From Trochalopteron elliotii (lineage: Eukaryota > Chordata > Aves > Passeriformes > Leiothrichidae): a stretch of 64,000 nucleotides of DNA. Every line of letters begins with the position of its first letter. Position 1 is the stretch's first letter. The notes under the pieces were generated by a model. That model ran no database searches, had not been told where the DNA came from, and saw only the letters and a program-made list of their open reading frames with translations. The stretch lies in NCBI GenBank assembly GCA_024734555.1, contig JANPWX010000026.1:3463695-3527694 (forward strand). Reading direction: 5' to 3'. Shown here piece by piece: positions 13,758 to 28,490 of this stretch. Made by a program: the position numbers and the translations under genes.

Positions 13758-16700
13758 AGGGACAAATGCAAAATAAAGTCTTTGCATGAGGGAAAAATAC
13801 AAGAAAAACTTTGTCTAAGCAAAGACAAATTTATAATCACATAAATTTGCATTCAGTCAGATACACAAACAATGCAACTTAAAATAATTTAAAATAGTAT
13901 TAACCAGTTAAAAATAATACTTCTTAATGAAACCCAGAGAACACAGCATTGAAATTGTGCTCAGAAAGACTACTTTTTCTGTGGTTTTTTTCATTTTTCA
14001 TCAGGAATATCAAAACACTGCATTTCTTTTCATATTGTTTGACTTGAATTGGAATACTGTATTTCCTTTGACTGTCTCCAAATGTTTAACATTTGTCATT
14101 TCAATACTTTCAGGGGTGAGGGAGAGGTCTGCAATGGTGCCACATGTATCATGTTATGGAAGGAAATGTCTAATTTATTTCCTCTATACTGACATTCCTG
14201 GTTGAACTATTGCCTTCAATGAAGCTAAGGCAGATTACTCTGTGCCTGAACGTCGGAGTGCACAGGAGAGTCAGCACAGCTGACTGTGAATCCTGGAAGA
14301 AGAAAACACTTTGATTTTGGTACACCTGGGCTGCTTAGGGGGCTGTAGCTGAGTCAGTACTCATCTCACCATCTTTGGTACTGACAAAATATGTCTATGG
14401 TGGCAGTAACTCGGTGCATGTTGACATCACCTGCCAAATTCAGGAAATACCTGGGAGGGAGTACACAGAGTTCTCTGTTGCCATGGCTACCTGAACTGCC
14501 ATCCTCTAAAACCAGTGTCAGTATTTTGGTCTTTTGTTCATGTCTGCAGTGGAATAAACATGAAAATAATAACAAAAAATAAATTTCATTTTACATACTT
14601 GTTGTACTCTGAATTATGGGAAGTTATGAAACTATAATTTGTCTTAAAAAAGAAAAATCACCATGCAAGGCACTAACATGCCAGAGTTGATTTCCACTTC
14701 TGTTTAAACTGTATAAATGGTTTATTCAAGATTTGCAAACATTGTTTCTTGATTACAACTGGATTTTTCACTTGCAGCTCTTCAAACATGACATGATTAA
14801 ATATAACAGGAGTAGCATTCAACCCACATAAAAATAATCATAATCTGACAAAGTGCTAAGTAAACTTTATTAGACCTTTTGACAGACCAAGTGAGACTAC
14901 CCAGAAGCTTTCTTAAGATACTGTGTAATAGAGCCCATTAAGGAAAGAATTTAGTGAAACTGATATAGCAATATGTAGTGAGAGGGGGATATAGGGCCAT
15001 ATTGGTGACATAAGATGAGAAAATATAAAAATATGCAACTGATTATAAAAACATGATAGAGGAACTGCCCTTTAGGTTGTTTCTGAAGTGTTAGGCTTAA
15101 ATAGTTCCTAGACACATGGCAGGAAAGCAGCTATGGGAATATAAAATTTTATTAATTCTACAGAACAGCTGTCATCATTGGTCTGCATGTTTTGTAGCTA
15201 ATTGATTGTTATAGTACAATACTCGAGGGCTAGCTGAGAGAGCAAGACTCTGTGACCAGGACACAGAGACCAGGGCCCTGTGCAACAGTGTTCTGTCTTC
15301 CTGGGAGCACTATGAAGCTGGGACAATCCCTCTCTTTCTGCAACAGTATACTGCAATGTAGTCAATATATTATTACCTGGTTTTATCTTTTTTAAACATT
15401 AGAAATAGTCTGATAAGTCAGAATAAAAAATGGCAATTTTCAAAGAAAAAACCTCAAAATATATTCTGGACGTGATCTGTAACTTGCCTCATTTGCTGCT
15501 TTTTGACTATTCATCTCTTAATTAAAGTATTAAAACTCAATTAGATTGGCTTCTATTTAGTAAAATCCTGGGAAACTGTGATTTTACAGTATCATCAGTA
15601 TACATAAAAGAGCTCAGAATAAAAAAAAGTACCAGCCATGTAATTGACTTGTTGAGCTATTTAGGGAAATAAAGATATATCATAGGAGAAACTCCTGTCT
15701 GGTGGTCACACTGGAGGATATCAGATATTTAAATAACAATCTTCATGGAAAATTTCATAGAAAGATTTCTGAAATTTTCTGCTGATTCTTTCTAAAACTT
15801 TGATTTTTTTCAAGCCAAGATCCTACTTCATAGGGCTATTGTTTCAGTAAAAATGAAAAAACTGGATAGTTACCAGCTGAGTACTTCCATAAGCCTGCTG
15901 GTATTTGAAGTAAGTGAGGGGAATACACAAGAAAATACACTAACATAAATTAAAAATTTATACCTTCAGACAAGTCCATGTCCTCTGCTGCTTTAACATC
16001 TAAGTCTAGCACTAAAACTTGAATTTCCTACCCTATCTATAGTATAAAGCATGTTAATATAATCAGTTTCAGGAAAAAAAAGAAATTGACTCATGGAGTC
16101 AGGTTTTGCTTTGCCTCTGACAGAGTTGTGCAGTGCATATGTCACTGTAAACTTGTATCAAGAAAGTTCTAAGTGTGGTTTAGGGAATTCAAAATAACTA
16201 CAGCTGAATCAAAGAGCTTTGGTGGCAACTATTATGACACATTATTTCAGTGAAAAAAATACTGGTGAGAACTGGAGAAAGGTTTTCACAATAATTAGAT
16301 GTAATAATAGAAGTAGCTGGCACAGCAACATGGCATTTTAATTTCTCTACAGTTATTTTTGCACTTAAGTGCCCCCCAACCCAGCAGATAATGGGCAGAT
16401 CCAAAAGCAAGCAGTCTGCCTCCTCAAAGGCATGGATATAAAACTGGCTGGCTTACACCTGCAGTTTATGAGATGGCTTCATTCCTGGAGCAATGTTCAA
16501 AGCACCGTGCAAGGCACCAGCTCAAAGACTGTTGAGACTAAATCCAGTCCCCCAGCAAGGGCTGTCAACTCTTTCATGTAAAAATTACATTGACTGCTCC
16601 TGTGGAAATGAGCTGCCTGTGAATGAGGATCAAATATGAGAGACTTACTTTCTGCTTCCAGTTATTGATCAAATACATCTGGAAATTTGAATCAATCAGT

Positions 16701-17685
16701 ATTTCCTATTAATAATTAATGTTTCCTACTAAGTTAAAATGTAACATCTTCAGTCTAGCAAAACTGCTATTCAGGGACACTTTAAATGTATAAATTTATG
16801 GTATTGGCTGGAGCTTCATTCCAAAAACACAAATCCTGGATGACTTCACCTGATATCAAAGGTTGCATACCATCATACAAGCAATGGGTAAGTAAAAGCT
16901 CCCAGTGAGAAAGGAGAGAGGTGCATAGTAATTTAGAATGGTTAAGAACATAAAATATTACCAACCTGTGTGGAAAAAAATTAGGCAGATTTATCCCATA
17001 GTACCATTTGTTCTCCTTTGGGTCACACAAGATATAGGAATTTTATTTACAAAAATGAGTTTGAGGTTAGATCTACAAAGAAACTTAATGAAATGCATTT
17101 GGAAGCTTTGGAAAGATTGGGCTCATCATTGACTCTTTGGTACACGGTGGAACCTGCCTGGGGTTGTTGGGCACTGCCAGTATTACAGTGATCATATTCC
17201 AGAGAATAAGCATTGAAAATGGGATAAGGGGAACATAACTAGTACTGCTTCCACTGCCTGTGCAAACATCCTTATTGAAACTCATAGCAGAAGGCACATA
17301 AAATAACTTTGATGATCAGGCTATATATATTTATCTATGACATTTCTCTGTCAGAGGATCAAATGATTATACAAAACAAAACTGTGAGTGGTATTTATTT
17401 TCACATCTATATTAAGAATATGTAGCAATGCATGCCAGGATTTCTCAGTTTTCATTTATTGTTTTGACATCAGCAAGCAAAAGTGGGTGTCTTACACCAC
17501 CATATGACAAACAACAGATGATATTGCATGGTCACTGTGGAAACTGCATTTCTGAAAAAGAGGTTCATATTTGTACTTTTTTAATGAAGATAAACCACAG
17601 CACTTTTTTCAGTGTGCCTACTGTTAACTTTAGTGCCAGATTGCCAAAGTTATAAGTAAAAAGAAGGTGCAAAAAATAGCTGGGA
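13758..17685. other. Non-coding stretch, no gene seen
   Basis: Only short chance frames (92 codons or fewer). No interspersed repeat or RNA gene was recognised over about 3.9 kb. A decayed element could be missed by eye. Confidence 0.55.
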
Positions 17686-17730
17686 TTCTTCTTTTTTTTC
17701 TTTCTTTTTTCTTTTTTTTTTTTTCTTTCT
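17686..17730. repeat. Polypyrimidine (T-rich with C) tract
   Basis: A run of T and C with TTTC units. The opposite strand would read as a lysine-rich spurious frame. Confidence 0.9.
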
Positions 17731-18854
17731 GAAGTCATTAACATCATTCAAAGTTTAAAAACTGTAATATTCTACATGGAAGAAACAGACTTTCCAGCAA
17801 GAAGGTGACAGTTCACTGATCTTGGTAAAAGTAACTAACTGATTTTGACAGAAAGTGGTAACCTGATATAGGAAGTAGATTCAAAAATACACATTTTCCT
17901 TCATTTGGGATGTTCTAGGTATTAATTCAGTGATGGTGTTGAGAGATGGTGAAAAGACTGACAGTGTAGTTATGGAATAGGTTCTTCACCAGACAGCAAA
18001 GTTCAGCAGCATTGTAATAAAGGCACAACACTGAATTAGAAAATATTCTCTGATGAGAAATACAGACTGCACATTGGCCAAGGAAGTGTCAGGAGGCTGC
18101 TGTAGATTTAAATAACCTTCTCCTATTTACTTTTTAAATTATTGCAGAGGAGAGGTGTCAGTTCAGTTGACAGAGGCTGAAGAAAGTCTCTCTCTTTAGC
18201 TGGTGCCTTTGTGAAATTCTGGAGTGGATGGGCACAGCTACGTTTTCTTATCAATTAGTTGCTGCCAGCTGTGGTTGCACAGGTATAGAGTGTTTCTATC
18301 ACTGCATGGGACTGGACTTCTTGACACAGGGATGTGGTGATTCAATGATGCAGGTCCACTCCAAAGAACTGAAAAGGCTGATATGAATAATGCACTTGGA
18401 TGAGGATGTCTGCGGAGCAGTCTGCTATTACATTTCAACAACGTGATGTGACCATCTCCACTGTGGCCAGGAGCTTTGTTTTTCCCTCTTTTGGTGAGTC
18501 TTTTTTACACATTGAGTCAGGTAAGGCCAAAGCCCTGTTATATGGAATCTGCATCTACGCTGTTGAATGTGATGCTGAGCTGGTAGAAAGAAGAAAGTGG
18601 TGTCAGTAGGATGTGCCTCTTTGGCAGGGCAGTCTCTGAGAAGCAGGATCAATTCTTCAGTGGTGTGGTAATGCATGTCTCTAGTGTCTCAAGTAACAGC
18701 AGGGATGCAGCATCACGTATGTGTGCACTGGGGAATTTTTAGAGTCAAAGCATGTAGCTCTGTCATTCACTTTGGTGCTTGTCCACTGCAGGAGGAAAAA
18801 TATTCTTATGTCTTGAGATTTCTTTTATGCTGCACATAGATTGCTGGGGCTCCT
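17731..18854. other. Non-coding stretch, no gene seen
   Basis: Slightly more balanced composition around 18.2-18.7 kb but no convincing exon, splice-framed reading frame or repeat family. Confidence 0.5.
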
Positions 18855-18998
18855 CAAACAAAAAAAGCCCAACACAGTGAACAAGCAAACAAGGCAAAAC
18901 AAAACAAAAAACCAAAACAGAACCAAAGCAAAAAAGTCCAAAACAAAACAAGAACAAAAAACCCAACCAGACAAACAAACATATAAAGAAAAAAAAAA
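18855..18998. repeat. A-rich (CAAAA)n/(CCAAA)n simple repeat
   Basis: About 140 bases of A-rich sequence interrupted mainly by single or paired Cs. It is the A/C-strand counterpart of the TTTTGG-type arrays elsewhere in the window. Confidence 0.9.
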
Positions 18999-21824
18999 GT
19001 ATGAAGGATTCTTTATATGTTAAGAACTTGCTATTCCAAATTCTTTGGAATGATTTGGTGGCAGAACTGTATCCCAGTATTTCACAGCATCTTCAAAAAA
19101 GGAATCTGCGTGAAAAGTGGTACCACAAGGTTTTAGGCAGGTATTAGCACTATAGAAGTGTCTTGTTTTATTTTTTAATCACTACACTGAATGTCTGTGG
19201 GTTTGAAAAAGATAAAATTGAAGCAACGTGAACTTTCCTATCAGTAGAGATTTTATGGCAACTGCCTGGTGACCATTAATTCAACACTTCATTTCGTGTG
19301 ACTTTGTTCTTTCTTGCAGGCAGTTTGTGTCTTAAAATCTGTTTGACAAAACAAATCAACAAAAAAAGACCAAAAAAAGAAGCATTATCCTTATTTCAAC
19401 TCTCAATAATGGTATGATGAATTAGAAGATATAAAGATATTGAAGCCTTTAATTTGACAAATTATGCACCCACCACTGCACGTTAAATGTTAAGCAGTAA
19501 CTATGAAAATGGCCTTTCATTAAGATTGTGCTTTACTTAGTAAATATTTGATGTGTGCCATCTTAGATGGAGTAGCTCACTGTAAATTTCTTTTGCTTCC
19601 TATGGACTAAAAGGTTAAATAGCTTTAACAGTAATTTCAAACATAGCTCTGCTATCCCAGACTTGCTTAAGTCTTATCTTGCCAAGGATGGTAAAGAGCA
19701 TTCTGGAATGTACCAGCCAACAAAGACCTGCAGCAAATTCAGGACAGACCAGACATCTTATATTTTTAATGAGTGCCACAGGGATAGGAGAGCTGATATG
19801 AAGTGGAACTAGAAACATAAATTCTATTGAAGTCTTTAACTATTATTTTCCAACAACCTGCTCAGTCTCTCAAGCCCATTGCACATTATTTCTGACTTTA
19901 AGGTCTTTGCAGACACAGCTATGCTACAACAGTCCAGATCTATATCAGTTTTTAGCCATCTACAGCCACTTCTTGCATGTGCCTTGTAGCAGATGATAAC
20001 CCTTTTTTCACAGCCAAGGGGCTAGACCAGAGAGTTGACCTAGTGTCAGATCATCCTGAATCTGAAGGAGTTCCAATTCAAATTTTCCTCTTTGCATTAG
20101 AATACTATTCCCAGAAGCTATATCCTCTGTTATTCTGAGACATACTTTTTTCCCTTGGTTGAACTGAGCTACAATGCAGGAAACTCCATTGGATCAGACA
20201 GTCTCAAGATGAAAGCTGTTTTACATTATGCAGTAAATTAATGTGGACGACTCCAAGTGCAAGGGCCAATAATTTATGCTGGACTGTGTTACATTCACAA
20301 CTCATGGCCACAGTTACCAGAACTTTATTTCTGGTCCTGGAGTGTTTTTTTCAATTTTTGAGATTTGCAAATCCTGATCTGTTTTAGTTCAAAACTGTGC
20401 TGACATTGCTTGCAGGCTACATCCACTCAGACCAGAGTAATAGGTAGTTATCAGTTAAACTTTTTAGTAGAATAGTGTTTAAGGTTTGGTGTGCACCGGA
20501 CATATTAATGGCGGCCAAACTTGATCTCTGGTTTGTTTCATGTATAATAGGCTGCTCTATTATGACTGTAGTATAACTGGGCTTATGAAACTGTGGTTGT
20601 GTCCAGTTTAGGCTGTGAACATTCTGCTTTTGCTTGTGGACATACTGATTCACTCTGAGTCATTCCTTCTCCTGTTAGAGTTGCCAACAGCGATAATTAC
20701 TCTGAAAACAAACAGAACTGGGTTCAAGGCTGCCATATTTTATTCTGTGGTTTCTGAGGCAGGCAGTCACATATGAGGAGATGTATGCCAGCCCTCTCTG
20801 ATTCTCCTGGGGAAAGTTTGGCCACTTACACCACAAAGGCATTTTGAATGCTTCTGATCCTTGCTAATACACTCCCAAAAGAGCCCAGAGCTGTAACAGG
20901 GGCAGGAACCTGAAACCAGGCTATTGTAAGATACACACTTTTGTGATTCCCCTTAAGTTGATCTATTTATGAATCTTTAAACCAATTAAGGTGATTTTTC
21001 TTTCCTAGCAGAACTCTGATTGCAGGACTGTCCCATTTCTTTGCTACTGAAAATGGTAAGAAACTTTCTTCAGATTCTCTGAAGTTATGCAGAGCAAGTT
21101 TTGTCTTTTTAAATTTTCCTCTACTGTTAATATAATTCTCGTATAATTTCAGTAGTTCTTTTCTTCCCTGGTATTACATAAGACACATCAGGAAGTATGT
21201 TTAAAAAGAGCACTCAGTTTTTGTTGTGCAAAGTTAAGTAAACCAATCTAATACATGACTCTCTGGACATTCTACACCACCCCATCACTAATTCTAACAC
21301 CAAGTTTGCATACATGTTTTAAGTAAAACTCCATCAGTCTCAAAAATGTGTTTTAAACTTGGTACATTAAGAAATTGGTTCTTTGCATATCTGCTGTTTC
21401 ACAAGCTTGTTCTCACATCCATCATATGCCAAACTCTCTGATTATGCAGCTATCCACAAACTGTTGTGCACAGGCTCATATGGAAACTGAGGCACATATG
21501 GAACATTAGCTCAAGCTCCAGTATATGCATAATAGCCTTTCATATTCACTGCCAAATATCAGTATAAATAAAAAATCCAGAGGTTTATCATTCTGCATAA
21601 CAAGCAGAATTTTAGGTTTGCAGAAGTAAATGTTTGCTAGGATTAAAAGCAAGACACTTGAGACCTATGTTGTTGAATTTCACTCTGAATCTATTAACTT
21701 ACCTCAGGCTGCCTGCATGACAGTCAGGTAGTCCTGCCACTTTAAAAAAGCCTTCAGATTTTGTCTCTCTCCATGAATGTCTTTCTATCTACCTTACCAT
21801 TCAGATCCAGTTATTAGTTTCACC
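18999..21824. other. Non-coding stretch, no gene seen
   Basis: No frame above 80 codons and no recognised repeat or RNA gene. Confidence 0.55.
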
Positions 21825-21849
21825 AAAAAAAAAAAAAAAAAAAAAAAAA
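21825..21849. repeat. 25-base poly-A tract
   Basis: Twenty-five uninterrupted A residues. A long pure A run can mark the 3' end of a retroposed copy. I could not recognise a retroposon body upstream or a matching direct repeat around it, so it is called only as a homopolymer. Confidence 0.9.
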
Positions 21850-22898
21850 GAAGCAAAGGAAGTATCAATATTAGAGAATGTCACTGGAAATAGGTTTCAA
21901 AAAATGGCATTTTTCTACCATCCTTGGGGGGTATATGTTCTAAAATTATCATCATCAGCAAACCTTACAGCTGAATTGTGTGTGTGAGTTTTAAAGCTAA
22001 AAGAAGTCAAGAAATTATCTTTTTCATCCTTCCACCAAGTAAAAATAGAGCTCTGCTGTATCAGTTGACAGAAAAAAGTATGTTCATGACCAGCATGAGA
22101 AAACTTGGTTCTTGTAAGATTCTGTCTTTGAGAACTGTTGTTCTGTTTTATGAAAAGATCTTAAAGGGTCTGGGACAGGAAAGCTAATACTCACCTTCAT
22201 ATTGAGTAAGTCCTTTCAGATTTTCTCCAACATGTTAGACTCATGTCACGTCATGTGCACAGCACAGCATGTGCACATCTTTATACTAAATTGAAGGGAG
22301 TTCAGTGTGTAATTCCTTTACAAAAGTAACTGCACTGTACCCCAGCCAAACTTGAGCAGAAGACTGGCATTTTATCAAGTTATATATTCAGAATAATGAA
22401 ATTCAGTGAAAAAATACAAGTTGCTGTCTTTGACAGGATGGGTGATATTTAAAGATGGGTGATATGAAAAGTAGAGTTAAATGTGAAAGCCTGGATTCTT
22501 GATACTGCAGCTAGCTTGTAAATTTGGATAGAGCACTGTGAAAAGCAGCTATGGCTTGGCTCTTCTCTTTAGTCAGTTAACTACATAAATGCCCATGGAC
22601 TATGTTCCCATATTTCACACATAATTTTGCTACAGCTCAGGATAAATGCACAAATCCAAAGGAAAGCTGTAAAGTACAGGCTGGCAGAGGAAATACTTGC
22701 TAGAGTAACTGATGAAAAGGCTGAATATTATCTAGCTAAAGCACCAAATTTCTCAGTCTCTGTTTCTGCTGTCTTATTGGTGAGTTGCGAAGTTCTGACT
22801 CTAAATGTGAACATGAAAGTTGTAGAAAATACTAGTGCTTGATCATCATCACTAGCAATAAACTAATATTCAGGAAGAGAGCAAAAGGTAGAGGTGTG
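21850..22898. other. Non-coding stretch, no gene seen
   Basis: Short chance frames only. Immediately precedes the minus-strand LTR fragment. Confidence 0.55.
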
Positions 22899-23345
22899 TG
22901 TTGGGTTGACCTTGGCTGGATGTCATGTACCCAGTAAACCACCTCTATCACTCCCCTCTACACCTGGACAGGGGAGAGAAAATAAAAAAAAAGGCTCATG
23001 AGCTGAGATGAGGACAGCCAGAAATCACTCATCGATTATCAAAATGGGCAAAGGAGGCTCAATTTGGGGAAATTAATTTTAAACCTTATTACCAATCAAA
23101 ATCAGAGCAGCATAATGAGAAATAGAGCAAATCTCAAAACCCCTCACATTGTCCTCCTGCCCTGCTCTACCTCCTCTCCCACAGTGGCTCAGGGAGGCAG
23201 GGAGTGGAGTGGGGGCTATGGTCAGTTCATCACACACTGTTTCTGCAACTGTTCAAGGAGAGGAGTCCTTCCCCTGCTCCAGCCTGGGGTCCCTCCCACA
23301 GAAACCAGCTCTCCATGAACTGCTCCAGTGTGAGACAATCCTTAC
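22899..23345 (-). mobile_element. Endogenous retrovirus LTR fragment, antisense
   Basis: The + strand begins with 'tgttgggttgaccttggctg' (22899-22918), followed by 'tatcactcccctct', 'ctggacaggggagagaaaat' (22964-22983), 'ttggggaaattaatttt', and 'ctgctccagcctggggtccc' near 23275-23294. I recognise this as a widespread avian LTR-type repeat, read here in reverse, so the LTR's 3' terminus (CCAACA) lies at 22899. Two copies of a 'ctccag...gtg/ggtccc' module near the far end are typical of its internal tandem structure. No internal retroviral genes adjoin it, so it is a solo or truncated LTR. The 23345 boundary is approximate, no target duplication was found, and the family name is left open. Confidence 0.7.
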
Positions 23346-26300
23346 AATAGTTATTGTTAATCACTATTCAGGGTGTACTTGTGCATGAGTGATGACCATG
23401 GACATGGGTAAAAGTGGAAAAAGTAGCATTGCATATAATATATATAGGACTCATATAACATGATACAGATAGGTTGAGTGATAGTAAATTCATTGTGAGT
23501 TGTTTATAATTCAATTCAGATTTATTCCTGAGGGAATACTTTAGTATGCTGGCAAGTTATATACTTCATGTGTAAATGGACTGATACCCTATGTAAGAGA
23601 GTATCTATTTATACACATACATATGTATACATCTATTAAATTTGAGCATTGTGCATTTCAACAAAAGAATAGAAGTGGGACTATTTCTTCCTTTAATTAT
23701 ACACCACATATATTAACACCATAGTTGCCAGAACATATACATTCTGGCCTCCAAGCTTTCCACATAAATGAAGAAAAAAGTCAAACATTCAGGGAGAAAA
23801 GAGGAATAGAGATTTTAGGTAAGCTAGTGCAATATATTATTAACATACATTAATGTATCTAGAATTTCACACCTGGTGCACTAATTGAATAGCTACCTAC
23901 TTGAGCAGTAAGCAACAAGATGGCAAATACAGGGACCAGGTGTTTATAAATCACTAGAGAAGCGGAAATTGTTTTTTTTTCATTTTCTAAGCAACATTAA
24001 CCTCCTTTTCTAAATTATGTTACATGGCCAGGATTGAAAAATCCTGTTGTCAAACTTTCAGAAGCAGACAAGTAGAGATGTCCAAACAATATTGTAATAC
24101 CAGATTTTATCAGAATGTGGTGACTTTAATTGTAGATTGGCCCTTGTGCACCTGTCATGGCTTGCTGTCTTTCTCCTGCGGAAACACAGACATGAGGAAG
24201 GGCAAAGTAAAGAAAACCCAGCATAAACCCAGTCTCACTTTACCCTGTGCACCATAGGGTATGCATATGAGCTCTGCATTTGGTGTTTGGTAGAGCACCT
24301 GGGTTTACTCTTAACTCCGGTGGCATTAACAAAAGAGCAAAGCATCTCTACATATGCAGGACCCAAAGATATTTTAAAATCTGCCACAGAGTACTTGTTT
24401 ACAAAGAATGCTTGGATGACCTGTAGATCTTGATTTTTTCAAATGAGTTTTGAAGAGCTGTGAAAAAGAGGGGGCTGACCATGTCTCCATTCTGCTACAC
24501 AGTATTTTTGGCACTTCCTGCCCACTAAATGCCTGAAGCTGGAAAAGGCTGTTATCTTTCCTATCAGTAATCTCTTCCTAAAATTTGTAAACTTATAAAT
24601 AACATATCTAAAGGCAACAGGTTAGTCTTGAGAAAGGAAAGTAGGCTTTAATCTTTCAAGAATCTACATTGTAGTCTGAAGAATTCTTCTGGCACATTAC
24701 AGGAAGATCCTCTTTCTTCTGTGGTATGAGACTGCCTGCTGAGGCTCTAATGTTGCCCTTCAAAAGGCAACAACCCCTAGGGGAGAGCTCTGCAATACCC
24801 TCTCCAAGTGAACTGAGCATATTCCCATAGTCCTTGGGATGGGGAGAAGTCTCAGACTCTCCTTCCAGCCAGCAGGAAGTGCTGAATGTGATGGTAAATA
24901 AAAGCATCTTTCTGGGAGACCTGATGCCCCATATGCCGTACAGGAGAACCTTGGGCTTTCATTTACCTGCAGGTTCCAAGGGACGCTATCCCTAAGAAAG
25001 TTGCAAGCTAACACTAAAATAAACTCCTGTATTTAAACATTAAGGTTAAATGTTCAACTTTTAAATCGTTTGTGAGACTGCTGGAAGATCCCAGTACGTT
25101 CTGTGTTTTGTGAGCTGGCAGAAGTCAGTCTGTTTGTAGTTGGATCTTTTGTGTTTGTACACAATCAGCAAGTACTTGGTGTGATGTTGTTTCTCTCTGG
25201 GATGCAAGAGAAGTTTGTTATCTTTTTTGTAACAAAACTATTAAATGTTTACAGACAAACTTGCACCAGTTAAAATAAACTACCTTAGTGTTACATCTTT
25301 CATTAGATAACTGCAGCTCCTCTGTATACAAGTTCCCAGGCAGGTATTTTTAGGAAAATGAAGATTCACTGTAAAAGTAATTCTCTTCACTGTTCTATAT
25401 TAACATGCAATTGAGAAATAAAAGAAAACTATTATCATGGTCAGATTGTCCTGTGAGACAAGTATTATTTCACCAATGGAAAAAATTGAATATTCCATTA
25501 TTATCCCTGTAAATATATTCTGAAATTATCTCAAAATAACCTAATTGTTAGAGAAGTTGATGACAATCAACTGCCTTCAGAGCAATGTGAGCTATTCAGA
25601 AAATATTAATTTCCTTTTAAATCCTAAATTGATCTGTCTATTGTTCAGGCTCTAGTCCAGACCACCCTTAAAAACCCATTATGTTTCTCTTGATTTTTTT
25701 TTGACTTGTATTTTGTTGACACAGATGTCAAAAAATGTGCTTTACAGTTTAATTCCATTATGTCAATATCCCTCTTTCAAATAATCACTGAGTTGACAGA
25801 CATCAATAATTTAACAAGTATCTGAGAGGAATATTTAGGAATATGTCAATATCACTCATTGTTCAAAGCCTCTAAAAATCCCTGAGGGCAGGGTAGTTCT
25901 GATTTGTGTGAAGACTGAGATGAAGAGAATTATGTCACATAAGCCAATGATGTTTGTTCCAAGCAAATTACAGAGTCGTGTTTCAAATATTCAGCAACAG
26001 AATAATTATGTTTCCATTTGGGAAGTGAAGGCAGGATTACTGCTGCTTTGCCATAGTTCCAAATCCCATTTCCAGTGATATCTAGGCTATTCATATTCTA
26101 ATTCTTGGAATTGCTCACGTTCTGTGCAAGTGCTTTCACATTTCTATTAGTAGTAACAGAAAATAGTTTACCAACAGAGCTTTAATCATTATTATGAAAA
26201 ATCATTTTTCTGTCTAGGGTTCCTTAAGCATATCAGCCTTAGCTATGAATGAGAAAAACTTTTAAAAATTCAGGGTACAATCTATTGCATATAACATTAT

Positions 26301-28437
26301 GACCCAACAGAAAAAATTTCTTAGAGCCATCATGTCCATTAGCCTGAACTTTTACAGTAATGTGAAGAGAAGACTTGGGAGTCAATACTAGAAATTACAT
26401 TGAAGGCTGACCTTACAAACATGGTTCAAAGATAGTCCTTTCTCTTTTATCACTGCAAGACAATTCCATTTTAGATCATCAGTAAATCTGTCTTTGGAAC
26501 AACCTTAGAATCATGCCAATGTTCAAAGTGGATCAAAATAGAATCAAGTTCAAATTCACCTAAATATGTATCAACTGAATGAAACATAAGCATGTTAACC
26601 GATGCCTTAATGCTTATACTCAGATCTACTATGATTTCATAATTCAGAGCATTTTGAAATCCATAAACAGTTAGACTTTTTTTATGCTTGTTTTTATGTC
26701 TATTATTTGTGCAAAGTAGTATTAGGGCTCAAGGTTAATAGGTGGCTGTAACAGACTTGTTGCTTTCCCTGTCACTACCATTTGCTCAGAGCTTGACCTT
26801 CTCATTGAATGGGGTTTTTTAGGATTCATCAAAAGACAGCTTGTGTAACAATATGTGACTTTCCTCCCCACTTTAGTTTGCCTTCTTTTCTTTCTTATTT
26901 CTCTGCTACACATATGTATGTTTTATGTGTTCTATGCTCATCTGCAAATCACTTGATCTTCTACCTTTCTGTTTGGCTTTTTTCTGAATTATACAAATTG
27001 TGTTTAATTTTGCTTTTCAGTTTCTTCTCTCTTGTTCTCTTTTTCTTCCTGTACTTGGGAAAGACTTAGGAACTTGACTCCAACTAGCAAGTACGTGCCT
27101 TGTGCTAGGAAGTAAATTTATTTTGCTCTGCGTCAGATGACAGTGTGTGAACCATGAAACATCTTGCTTGGTTTCTTGCTTTAAAGTTTCATTGTATGCA
27201 ATAGTACAATCAAATAAAAAATTTCAAAAGTTGTGTTAGATATAGCTTTGAAAAATGCTGAAACCAGATTGCTTTCACAAAAGTCTTATTAGATTTCAAA
27301 CTTACCAAGCAATGAAAACTTAATAAGTTCTACAAGTTTTTTTGTAAAAACTATACTTGAATCTAACCTAGATATGATTGCCTACTCTTGTTGAAAATGC
27401 CTGTATTGTCTGAGATTACCTTAATTATCTTGTTCATATCAGAGGTTCCCAAAGCACAGAAGAAGCATGGCAGCACTACAGAATGTTTCCACTCATTTGC
27501 TTTTTAGAGGTTCTTCTACAGCAACATTTATTTTTAGAAATAAACAGAATTTTTAAAAAAATAAAAGGCAACAAAACAAAGGAAACAGACCAGAGACACT
27601 TGGATTCTTCAGCTGCTGATTAGTTGCTCAAGTTTATGCTGAATTGCTTTAAATTGTCTAGGCTATAAAGCATGATTGTTAAATTTCTGCTGTTCTACTG
27701 AAACTATGAGCAAAACCGGGTACTGTGCCAATTTGGATCATCAGAAAACTCAGCATAATATCATCAAATTATTTTTTTAACAGTTTGACTTCCATTTAAT
27801 CAACACATAAGGAAAGCAGGACAGTTTAATAAACATTCAGAACAGCAATGTTTTGAAAAATGTAATTAAAATTTGTATTAAAACTCCTGTAATTGAGTTA
27901 TGTCTGTTTACTAGATTTCTGCCAAAGCCATCAGGCATCAGGAGGCTTTGCAGTAACACAAGCATAGCAGCTCTAAGTTGTCAAGGAGTTTGACGCAGTT
28001 ACTCCATGGGAGTATTTATATAAATGAATTATGTGAAACAATTTTTGCTATTAAGAAATCCAGAAACTGCAGACAAAACCTTTTTCGTTCACTTGAGGAT
28101 TCATTATTAAAGCTGGAAAGCAATTCAGTCTCCACTTCTTAGCTATTACAGTGAACATTTACGACAGGGAGCAGATTTTTTGAGGAGACAAAGAGCAGTG
28201 AACAATAAAAATCCATGCTCATATATATAATGCAACTTCCTCTCCTACATGTGCCTTCAATGTGCATCCTGATACAGTGAGAGATAGGGTAACATTGCTG
28301 ATAACTTGTCTTCAAAGCCAGGCTTTTACAGGAGAGTAAGATGAAAAGCCTAGCCAGATTTCTGTATACTGTGTAGCAGTGGAAACATCATGTTGGACTC
28401 TTCACAATCGGAGAAGCTGGAGAAGGTATGGTGGGTG
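23346..28437. other. Non-coding stretch, no gene seen
   Basis: About 5 kb of AT-rich sequence with only chance frames (86 codons or fewer). A small 6-bp-arm inverted repeat lies around 24752-24771 (GTTGCC/GGCAAC), too short to interpret. No repeat family was recognised. Confidence 0.55.
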
Positions 28438-28490
28438 AGTGGCATTGAGAAGACTGATAAAGACTTTGATACAGTGGCATTGAGAAGACT
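28438..28490. repeat. Local 18-bp direct duplication
   Basis: The 18-mer 'agtggcattgagaagact' occurs exactly at 28438-28455 and again at 28473-28490, an offset of 35 bases. This looks like a small replication-slippage duplication. Confidence 0.85.

Noticed and set aside
24752..24771. GTTGCC/GGCAAC inverted repeat
   Set aside because: Six-base arms are expected by chance many times in 64 kb.
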